The notes under the pieces are model-generated. The model was given only the letters and a program-made list of their open reading frames with translations, had not been told where the DNA came from and did not search any database. Below, piece by piece: positions 8,718 to 16,997 of a DNA stretch of 27,226 bases (positions are counted from its first letter, which is position 1; the number at the start of each line of letters is the position of its first letter). The DNA is taken from contig NW_003217134.1 in assembly GCF_000006405.1 (NCBI RefSeq), positions 86,550 through 113,775 of the forward strand, written 5' to 3'. Made by a program: the position numbers and the translations under genes. The DNA is from Perkinsus marinus ATCC 50983. Lineage: Eukaryota > Perkinsozoa > Perkinsida > Perkinsidae.

Positions 8718-9557
8718 ATGGCTAGGGAGGTGTATAGATATTTAAAAATGTATCCCCAGGTGCAGGCTCCTCCTCCACCGAGAAACCCATACTATGCGCC
8801 TAATACTCTCACTCGGGTGAGTTATATTTTCGCCTTCCTCAGCTCAGCTGTGGCACTGAATATACAGGTTTACATATGAATTTTGGTAGAAGTGTACGGA
8901 AGCCAACGAGAATTTCCCAAAAATTTTTGTGTTGTTATTCATGTGCGTATTTTCCAACACTGCTAGGGATAGGTCCAGACTATACGGAGATATCATATTG
9001 TTGACGGCCGAGGCTGTGGTGATTGGACATGTAATCTAGTATGGGCATTTCTCTTTGGTTGGGAGAGTTTCCTTATGTGTAAGTTGACAGGGAGGTAGGC
9101 AGGCTGTGAAGGTCGCTGTTTAGGGGTGGCAATAGGTGTAGTGTGTTGTGTGACAATAGTTGGAATACCATTCGGCCTGCAGTGCTTTAAACTCGGATGG
9201 TTGGTGAGTTGTGAATCAGGGGTATATATTATGGTGATAGTTTCGTGTAGATATTCCTCCCGTTTGGTAAGACAGTGCTGAGGAGGCAGGCAATAGACAC
9301 CTGTGAGTGCACTGCGAGACTCGTTGGCAATGTGCTTTGGCTGCCGCTCGGCTTGGTGTTATGCATCTACCATATGGCGTGTAGGGTGCGCTGTATTGTT
9401 ATGAAGATATGCTGTTGTTTTTGCCTTAGTGGGGTTGGTCTGTTTTGTGACTATTATTGGCATACCATTCGGCGTGCAACATTGGAAGTTTGCGATGATG
9501 GCATTGTGTCCGTTTGGGACCGATACGTCGAGTGATGCCCTCCAGGAGCATTCTCAG
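8718..9557 (+). CDS. double YccF-domain membrane protein, 5 exons, 3' end unresolved
   Basis: YccF (DUF307) is a bacterial-type inner-membrane domain of unknown function, usually present twice per protein. Exons are 8718-8816, 8973-9078, 9124-9203, 9251-9380 and 9430 to at least 9557, all in matching phase; introns are 156, 45, 47 and 49 nt. The N-terminus is Pro-rich (QVQAPPPPRNPYY). Domain 1 (about residues 53-102) has NLVWAFLFGW, CVTIVGIPFGLQCFKLGW and FLPFGK. Domain 2 (about 121-168) has GNVLWLPLG, FVTIIGIPFGVQHWKF and ALCPFG. Each domain is predicted to give two hydrophobic segments around the GIPFG turn. The frame stays open to 10226, but past 9557 it runs antisense to a tRNA and to a DUF202-like exon. 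The true end is probably near 9560-9720, perhaps after another intron. Intron 1 carries repeat R10. Confidence 0.8.
8836..8955 (-). repeat. family R copy 10, reverse, in YccF intron 1
   Basis: The complement of the R tail (CTTCCTCAGCTCAGCTGTGG), middle (TTTACATATGAATTTTGG), body (GAGAATTTCCCAAAAATTTT) and head (ATGTGCGTATTTTCC). It accounts for most of the 156-nt intron. Confidence 0.65.
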
Positions 9558-9807
9558 GTGGGAGGGATCTCAGTGAATATCATTTACGGTGAGATAGAAG
9601 TGCATTATTACTCGACGGTGTTCATGAATTGTGAGGTATGGTGGGATATATCTTCAGCTTCTGGTGACACAAGAGATAGTTTAGACAGTGTCACGGTATC
9701 GGCATTGGAAGAGTGTGAACATGCAAGAGTTGGCAAGGAGAGGTTTGGAGAAGGCAGATGCAAGTTTCTTAGAACGAGTGGTTTGTGTAAAGTGGAAATT
9801 GTTGATA

Positions 9808-9879
9808 GGGCTGTGCCGAGAATCGAACTCGGGACCTCTCGCACCCTAAGCGAGAATCATACCACTAGACCACACAGCC
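9808..9879 (-). tRNA. tRNA-Pro (AGG)
   Basis: A full cloverleaf on the minus strand. The acceptor stem GGCTGTG pairs with CACAGCC over 7 bp, and the discriminator base is C, as is usual for eukaryotic tRNA-Pro. The A-box is TGGTCTAGTGG. The anticodon stem CTCGC/GCGAG encloses loop TTAGGGT, so the anticodon is AGG. The T-arm is CCGAG-TTCGATT-CTCGG. There is no intron and CCA is not encoded. It lies 3' of the YccF gene in the opposite orientation. Confidence 0.96.
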
Positions 9880-9995
9880 GAGATGTTTGCTTGGGTTATC
9901 ATGAGGTGCTATGCGATGCTGAGGCTCCACATAAGAGGGTGAGAGCGTCACCCGTATCTAGTTATCACATCTCCAGTAGAGGGCCAGGCGAGCAC

Positions 9996-10222
9996 CATGC
10001 TAGGAATGTGCGATCGCAGTGGAATGGATCCTTCGGGTTGACATGCACTTGGTGCTCCAATTCATATCCTGTTCGGGAGCTTGTTATCATACTTCACATT
10101 AGTATGTTGTCGTTGTACTACCCGAGGTTGAGCTCTCTATTATGCGTGATGCCAACTGATGTGAATCTTTACACGGAATCAACGACTCTGTTGACGATCG
10201 TCATACCTTCCTTATCACTCAT
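9996..10222 (-). CDS. DUF202/VTC1-like protein, 5' exons only
   Basis: Exon 1 (10222-10207) reads MSDKE. A 138-nt intron with a GTATGA donor and AACAG acceptor joins it in phase to exon 2 (10068-9996), which reads GYELEHQVHVNPKDPFHC then DRTFLAW. The R-T-F-L-A-W motif is the hallmark of DUF202 and the VTC transporter-chaperone membrane domain, where it precedes the first membrane helix. I could not find the exons for the membrane helices downstream, and the tRNA-Pro sits where they would be. This may be a gene fragment. A minus-strand frame at 9608-9720 (SNADTVTLSKLSLVSPEAED) could be a later exon. Confidence 0.4.
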
Positions 10223-11090
10223 TTGAGAGAACGCCACAACTATGGAACTTACAGGAAGAACCTACTTATCAATAGTAGTATCACTTGACGCTAGGTTAAG
10301 ATATGCGATACGGAGCAACAGCCAAGGAGACATCACACACAAAAGCAAACACGATATCCCCTCCGCACTAGGTAGTCGGGTTGCTCGGCAGTTGATTTGT
10401 TCGGTCGATGAAGACAGTCTCGAACCGCTACAGAATCAGCGTTCGGGTTTGTGTGTGCTCTACACATTCCACACTTCGTCAAGCTTAGTGTGGTTACTAA
10501 TGTTCTCTACCCAAGAAACTCAAATACGCCATATTAAGGATACACAGTATATCATATTTTTATGGTATTAAGTATATTATATATAGCCAACCACTAATTT
10601 ATTATATGACTACAGTCGGATGAGTTTATATAGACCCGATACGAGTTCTCGGATCTAGATTTAATAGTGTATCTATGAATAAGGTTCTTGAATTCACGAT
10701 GATGAGAATTGTGATATCACAAGGTTCCTGAGTGGAAAGTGTCGAAGTTTTTACGACTGCTGTGGAATATACATCTCCTTGGTTTCTCTGACTCAATGTT
10801 GCTAACTAATGCGGCTTAGTCTGGGAGATCGATATGCAGTTTGAAAGTGTGGCTGGACAGATTTGGTGGTTTCCTCATGAATTTGCTACTGTCGTGTGTA
10901 AGCGAGTTCACGATGCTGAGAATGACATTTTCATAAGGTCCCTGAGTGAAAATTGTCGAAGACATGTTTCCCTTGACGGTTAGATTTGAGATCTCTCGAA
11001 CCTGCTCGGTGCTGGAGTATCTTCCTTAGTGTTGTGTTGAGTAGTGCTAGATGTCCCCTTCACGCTAAATAGTCTACATGAAGTGATCGA
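10223..11090. other. no gene resolved; pair of about 60-bp direct repeats
   Basis: No convincing exon was found. Two diverged direct copies of a segment are visible: 10689-10752 (GAATTCACGATGATGAGAAT ... GAGTGGAAAGTGTCGAAG) and 10909-10967 (GAGTTCACGATGCTGAGAAT ... GAGTGAAAATTGTCGAAG). They are 220 bp apart in the same orientation. Confidence 0.55.
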
Positions 11091-11109
11091 CATTTTATTT
11101 TCTTTTCAG
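11091..11109 (+). promoter_or_regulatory. candidate trans-splice acceptor for galactokinase
   Basis: A strong pyrimidine tract (ATTTTATTTTCTTTTCAG) ends in AG 57 bp before the galactokinase ATG. It could accept a spliced leader or be the acceptor of an intron in the 5' untranslated region. Confidence 0.4.
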
Positions 11110-11166
11110 TCAGAATGATTAGCATTTGAATGATTGTAGTTTATTATTATCGTTGTTATTAAGGAG

Positions 11167-12913
11167 ATGTCCAATACCCTCCAGACTCCCGCTGCCTCAC
11201 TCGTGCTTGATGCCCTCAAGGACTATCGTCTGAGATTCAGATCAGAGCCGACAGCCTTTGGAGCTGCTCCTGGTGGGTTGTCGCTGTTGAGTGAATAAGT
11301 ATGTCATAACTGTTGTTAGGTCGTATTGAGATCCTCGGTAACCATACCGACTACAATGAAGGGTTTGTCCTGTCGGCCGCTATCGATCGTTACACAGTTG
11401 TTGTTGGTGGCAAGAGCTCTGATAACAAGGTCCGCCTTCACAGCACTGCTTTCAAGAATGTGGTGGAGTTTGATATCAACGACGAGACCAAATATGAGGG
11501 AGACGACTCATGGGCGAACTACTCTAAGGGTGTGATAGTCGAGCTCAGGAAGGCTGGTTATGAAGTCCCGGCATTTCAAGCTTCCATCAACTCCGACGTT
11601 CCTGTTGGTAAGTATCACGACGATGACCGTCTTCTTAGTGGTGCCTAGGTGCTGGTGTATCGTCCTCTGCAGCCATCGAGCTCGCTACTGCTAATCTCAT
11701 CAGGGAGTTGGATGGACCTGATAGTAAGTTGTACACGGCCAAGTTACTCGATGTCGTCCTTGCATGCAAAAGTGCCGAGTAAGAGCCATTGAGTGGATGC
11801 ATCGCCTCATTGTGGTGTCCTCAGGAACAACTTTGTTGGTATGGGCTGTGGCATCTTGGATCAGTACACTTCTGCTTTTGGTAAAAGTGGCCAACTTGTC
11901 CATCTAGATTGCCGCGATAACAGTTGTGATTATGTTCCCCTACAAGGTGGGTGTGAAATGACTTATTTTCATTTCAACTTTCTTTTGTCTTCAGATGATG
12001 TGCGTTTCGTCTTATGCAACACCCATGCCCCCCATCAGCTGGTTGATGGTAAATACAACGAGTTGAGGAAGTGTTGTTTCGATGCCGCTAAGGCTCTTGG
12101 CGTGCCTTTTTTGAGGGATATCGACGCGAAGACCTACGAGGAAAAGAAGGCCATCTTGTCTGAGGACGATAGAAAGAGAGCCAATCATGTTATTGGTACG
12201 CTGGGGTGTATGGCATTCTATAAAGTAGTCTCATTATTCTAACTATTAGTCGATATTCGCGGTGATATGTAGTAGTCGTGAAATGTGTTTTTCATATCAC
12301 GGGTGGAACTGCATTACATCGTGCAAACTATGGTATTAATATGTATATGAATAACAATGCAATATAATTGTATATTATTGGAGTTTCACCCTTTTCACGT
12401 AAGGTGGCGTAAATTTCGGTGAAAACGCGATATTCGCGGTATGCCGTGGTCGTGAAATATGCTCTTCACTATTGTTTTTCATTACTAGGGTGAAACTCCA
12501 TTATATTTTATATGCATATTATAATGGTCATGAACACATTATCATCGATTTTTCAATTCTACATCTCAGGTGAGAACACCCGCGTTGCCGAGGCAATGGG
12601 AGCTATCTCGAAAAAGGATATGGATACGTTCGGCAAGCTTATGAATAACTCCCATGTTTCCAGTCGTGATGACTTTGGAAATTCCTGCAAGGAGCTCGAT
12701 ATCATGTTCGACCAGGCTCAGGGTTGTCCGGGGTTCCTCGGTGCCAGACTAATGGGTGGTGGCTTTGGTGGCTGCACTATTAACTTGGTGGAAGCTGACA
12801 AGGTGGATGATTTCTGTAAGAAGGTTGCCGAGCTGTATGAGAAGGCCAGTGGCATCAAGTGTGATACTATTGCTGTGGCTCCTGGTGATGGTGCTCATGG
12901 AGGCAAATTGTAA
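11167..12913 (+). CDS. GALK: galactokinase
   Basis: Galactokinase phosphorylates galactose to galactose-1-phosphate, the entry step of the Leloir pathway, in the cytosol. Six exons (11167-11272, 11320-11607, 11649-11778, 11825-11946, 11995-12195, 12570-12913) give 396 aa, a usual length for this GHMP kinase. Motif 1 at residues 32-50 (GAAPGRIEILGNHTDYNEG) includes the galactokinase signature. Motif 2 at 130-140 (VGAGVSSSAA) is the ATP loop. The catalytic Asp lies in GMGCGILDQYTSAFG, about D187. Motif 3 at 339-351 (LGARLMGGGFGGC) closes the GHMP set. All key parts are present, so it looks functional. Introns 1-4 are 47, 41, 46 and 48 nt. Intron 5 is 374 nt and holds fold-back elements P5 and P6. 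The 48-nt fourth intron has no stop and would read through in frame if retained. Confidence 0.95.
12249..12312 (+). repeat. family P fold-back element 5, partial
   Basis: It retains the internal signature (GATATTCGCGGTGATATGTAG, TAGTCGTGAAATG) and a degenerate right end (CACGGGTGGAACTGCA); the left end is lost. It lies in galactokinase intron 5. Confidence 0.7.
12379..12500 (+). repeat. family P fold-back element 6, complete
   Basis: TGGAGTTTCACCCTTTTCACG to AGGGTGAAACTCCA, 122 bp, with GCGATATTCGCGG and GTGGTCGTGAAATATG inside. TTAT flanks both sides and may be a 4-bp target duplication, though other copies do not show one. It lies in galactokinase intron 5. Confidence 0.9.
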
Positions 12914-13606
12914 AGGAATACTTTATATTGTGGATGTTGTTGTTTTTTCAAAACTGTTTGTATAGTGTTCGAATTTCTTTTACCCTATTTGGCGAGTTGC
13001 TTTGTGTTGATAGAGTCACTAATTTGGGAGTTGGCTATTCGGTGTTGGGGTTTGTATTGCGGGCCCCGCAGGACAAACTGTGGTTTTTGGTTGGGCTCAA
13101 CAGCTCACTCGGGAGAGTAAGTTGAAGATGAACGAAATATTCAGAGGAGCTGATACAATGCGTCGCACTTTGTTTAGTGTCACTGCGAACGAAAGTCCCC
13201 ATGAAAACGAAGAGCGGTTACGGATAGCTGGATATGACGTGAACCGCGAAAAAGTACCTCCAGCATCAGCTCATGCGACCCGGAGTTTAACAACACTTTT
13301 AGTAGTATCGAATGCGTCTCACAATAACAATGGATAGGTTGAAAAGGTCTCAAGTGGTGCACCATTACTACTACGTCCACATAGCCAACGTCCCTGACTG
13401 GACCGCAAAATACGTGAACATAACCATTTCACTTGAGGAGTTAATAGTTGTCGGTTGTCTTATTGAAGGCAACCATTAAGAAGCAGTACAGAAAAACGAT
13501 ATAGCGTTTGGCTTGGATATCACAAAAGAGTGTAGGTGAGCCGTAACCAAACTCGAGAGTCACCATTCATGACATAAATGAGCAGAGCCAGAGAGAAACT
13601 AGTTAA
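12914..13606. other. convergent intergenic region, no gene resolved
   Basis: It lies between the plus-strand galactokinase stop and the minus-strand secreted-protein stop, so transcription converges here. A plus frame at 13119-13337 (MNEIFRGADTMRRTLFSV...) is open but has no recognisable family or splice context. I would not call it a gene. Confidence 0.4.
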
Positions 13607-15311
13607 CTAGTCGCTCCTCAACAATATCCTCGGTCCAAACTGCATGACGATTACCGTGTGTGAGAGAACAACAAACCCGTCGAGATTGCCGTTCAAGATG
13701 CTCTGCTTGGTGCATGTGCTCATTACTTCCCCGATGAACTTGTTATACGAACTTTCGCTGTCCGAGGAAACGACATACAAGCTTTTGACAGGCAAGGACG
13801 ATGACTCCTTCAGAGTCAGACCAAGGTCTGAGGGTGTTCTTATCGGGGGTTCTGCATCGCACGACACCTTGATAGAGTATTCTTTCTTCGAGGTTATGGT
13901 AACCTCAATAGCCACTTGGTCATCCTCTTGATATTTGAACGTGCCTGGGACCAGAGGAAATGTGGATCTTCTGAGCATCACGTTCTCGCCCTGGGGCCTA
14001 TTTCACAAGCGTCCTTAGATTAGGACGTCTTTACGTATAGGATTTTAACCTTAGGACGTCCTTACCTAGCTAAGGCTATTTCACAAGATTTTCCTTACCT
14101 AGCGTTAGGATCCTATACTTAAAGACGTCCTTACCTAACGTAAGGATGTGCTAACTGAGGATATTAGGATTCCTAAAGGCAATTAAACACAACGTAAAAC
14201 ATTATACAACTACGAATCGAACCTGGATCGGTCGAACACCAGCCGCAAACTCTACTACCCCACCATTTAATACTTTATATAAACTAAATAAGAATCCGTT
14301 CATCAACACACGGACGACAAAGATAGTGTCACAAGGCGCCATTCAGCAGATTCAACAGATAAAACCACTTTTATTATCAACTGATACGCGTAATGAATGA
14401 TCCAGTAATGGATGATCCAGTAATGGACCATTATGGATCTTAACGTTTTCTGATATGGAGGGGTCTTGCAGTAAAAAAAGGCTTGAATCTACCGAAGATG
14501 AGCATTTGTAAGGAGTTCCATACGAAGTTTATAAGCTTCAGATAAGTATCGAACTTGGTAAAGAGTTTTGTTAATAGTTGCAAGATTTTTGTTCAAGTTA
14601 CAAATTAATTTAAAAATGTACTCGCAGAGTTTCGAACCAACGGCTGTTTGGCGGAACGTAGCGAGTCGTCTTGTACACCTTTAACGTTAGGATGGTCGGT
14701 AAAGTACCCCCCCGAGGTACTTTACCATTAGGATGAAAATTTCCTTAAAAATATAGCTTGTGAAAGCCGAGCGTCCTAACAGCCTGTTTTTGAGGACAAA
14801 GGCATCCTAATATCCTAAATCCTAACGGTAAGGATCCTAATGTCCTAAAGTCCTAACCCAACCTAAGGAAAGGGCCCTTGTGAACGCCATTTGTCCTTAA
14901 ATTGCATCCTAATGGGTTAAAATCCTAACATTAGGACGCTTGTGAAATAGGCCCCTGGACTTGAGTGATCAAAGAGTCCGAACCATAATACCTCCATGCG
15001 AATAGGTCGCCGTGTCTTACATTGATACTGGGTAGACTCGCATGTATTTTGGCGAGCATATCATGAAGATCCGCATAACTGAGACCAGCCGCGTAGGATG
15101 TGTCAGTGATTTTTATCAGTGGAAACTGCTTGCTGACTATAGTTCTCTGTTCCGGCCCGGAGAAGGTGAAAGTAGCCTTTAACGGGGACCCCTCATGGAC
15201 AACAATGTCCATTCCGTAGTCTTCCGAGGTGTACACGAATCTTCCAATATTTTGGGCGACACCGAAGCCCAAGAGCTGAGTACCAATGAGCCAAGTCAAC
15301 CCAATTCTCAT
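13607..15311 (-). CDS. secreted protein gene interrupted by a transposon
   Basis: The reading frame starts at 15311 with a clear signal peptide (MRIGLTWLIGTQLLGFGVAQ), runs to 14955, and resumes in the same frame at 13990 to a TAG at 13607. Without the insert it would encode about 246 aa. The mature part begins NIGRFVYTSEDYGMDIVV and has no domain I can name. Its style, a short signal peptide followed by beta-rich sequence, matches lineage-specific secreted families I associate with Perkinsus. The insert at 13994-14954 sits between codons and is flanked by a repeated CTG. Either the copy is disrupted, or the insert is removed by splicing. A GT at 14960 and an AG at 13991 would join the frame exactly, but the donor (GTCCAG) is weak. 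Confidence 0.65.
13994..14954. mobile_element. non-autonomous DNA transposon (MITE-like), 961 bp
   Basis: Terminal inverted repeats read GGGCCTATTTCACAAGCGTC on the left and the complement on the right, matching for about 21 bp. A CTG triplet on each side is the probable 3-bp target duplication. Subterminal regions are dense in TCCTTACCTA / TAAGGA words and repeat the phrase TATTTCACAAG internally. No transposase frame is present. A 3-bp duplication with GGG-starting ends hints at the PIF/Harbinger group, but this is not firm. The centre holds two tRNA-like B-box segments on the minus strand. Confidence 0.9.
14210..14270 (-). other. tRNA-like segment within the transposon
   Basis: The minus strand has an A-box-like TGGTGGGGTAGTAGAG and, at normal tRNA spacing (about 42 nt), a good B-box GGTTCGATTC. 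Stems are poorly paired, so it is a relic or a Pol III promoter-like module. A second segment at about 14628-14690 (GTTGGTTCGAAACTC) is similar but weaker. Confidence 0.45.
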
Positions 15312-16997
15312 TGTTATATGATGAACGGAGAAGTACAACTGACAGTAAGCCACAACGGCTCGCCGAGCGCAATACACCCCACATTGTACTCCCGAATCAG
15401 ATCGAGGGAGCGCTTGAAATCGTATAAATTTCGGGAATCATGTGCATCATGTGCAGATTCTTCAGACATTATAGTCCGCAGTTTTCGCATACGCACGGGC
15501 GCACGCCGAATCGGCGGTCCCTGATTGCGTGAGCCATTGACTGACGCCGTACGCGGATACTGTTTCATAAACCTGAGTCCATGGTTCAACTTACGCTCTG
15601 ATCCTGATTCATAATTCAACTCACATCTTGATTCGAGAGAACTGACTCAGATTCTTTGCTCAGGAGAAAGAGCCGAGATTTATCAGTATGTAGATGGCGT
15701 GCTAGCCTTGGAGCTCTCGTACGTGGACGTGCGATGGTGGCGCTAGTAACGCGGCGCTACGCCAGCTAGGGCATGCAATTACGCGGGATAGCTCAGATGA
15801 GGGTGCTGTCAACAGAGTATGAGTACTTGAGACAGAATCAGATTACGTGATCATGAGTTACTCATGATGAGTAAGATCCTTGATCCTTGATTTTAATCAG
15901 CCGCTGGATCCGATTCCTGATTCCTAATCACGACTCAAGACTCAAATCTATACTCAATGGCTGATTCAGATTTTTTGGCACTGAGTCAGAGTATTTCATC
16001 AATTCGAGAATTAAATACCCAGAATTGGGATTTTTACTCGTGATTCGAGAGTCGTCATTCGACATTGAGACTCGAACTCTTATATTTCTTCTTCTTCCTG
16101 TACCATACGCACAGATTATTCATAACCCATCCTTTCCCTCCAGTGTCTGATGTGATTGAACTGATCAAACTCCATCTCATGGCCAATAGGATGTCATATA
16201 GGTCATGAATCGAGTACTCTCATAGATGACCCTTATGGATAAAGTCTATCGCCATTGACGTACGATTCGGCCACTCATGGTCTGCAACTATCTCAATCTA
16301 ATTTCCACTCCTTCTCTGAAATGGATACCCTAGCACTGTCCCAGTGGGATAGCGCGCACGCACAAGTCTACTGTACGTACGTGTTCTCTCCTCCACAATA
16401 TGTCTTCACTTCGTCTTCTTTTGATGGGCCGTGTGACAGAGCAGTTTACAACAATATAAACAGGCAGCAGGGGCAATGGCGCAAGTTTCTCAACGTTCCA
16501 ATTGTCTCTTTGTTGTCTCATGGTGATGATAGAACTTCTATCATAGGAGGTCTATCGTAGAACCGTCCCTCATTCTTGACACTAACGTTATCTTAGCCAA
16601 ACCTTAGAGAAACATACCTTACTATCATTCTGACTACTTCAACGTAATTAACCGGTGACATGCTTGAAGTCAACCTTGAAGCGAGGTACAGATCACTTCG
16701 GGACAGATCTAGTGAAAGACAGTATTGGTCGGGTAGTTAATCCACCATTAACTTGATGGTGCTTGTCAATACATGGACGCAAATCCACTTATCTGACATA
16801 GCCGTTCTGTGTCGTCTTTTCTTTATCCGCATACTTATTCACGCGGCATTGCGACTAGATCACCCTAATGCATCTCCGCAAGCAATTCTCGTCCCGAGCG
16901 GCGTGCTGCGACATCTCGCCATGTGGCGGACTATTCTAACGCGACAACATTATGATGCAGCTAGGATCACACATAGAGCATGTAAATAACAAAATGA
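15312..16997. other. no gene resolved; GANTC-rich stretch at 15560-16075
   Basis: I found no exon I could defend. Between about 15560 and 16075 the words GATTC, GACTC and GAGTC recur about fifteen times with variable spacing, giving cryptic simplicity rather than a clean tandem array. Open frames at 16255-16560 and 16753-16989 have no recognisable content. Confidence 0.45.

Noticed and set aside
9558-10226. Long plus-strand open frame continuing the YccF gene
   Set aside because: It runs antisense through a tRNA-Pro gene and through the DUF202-like exons and loses protein-like character, so I end the YccF call at 9557.
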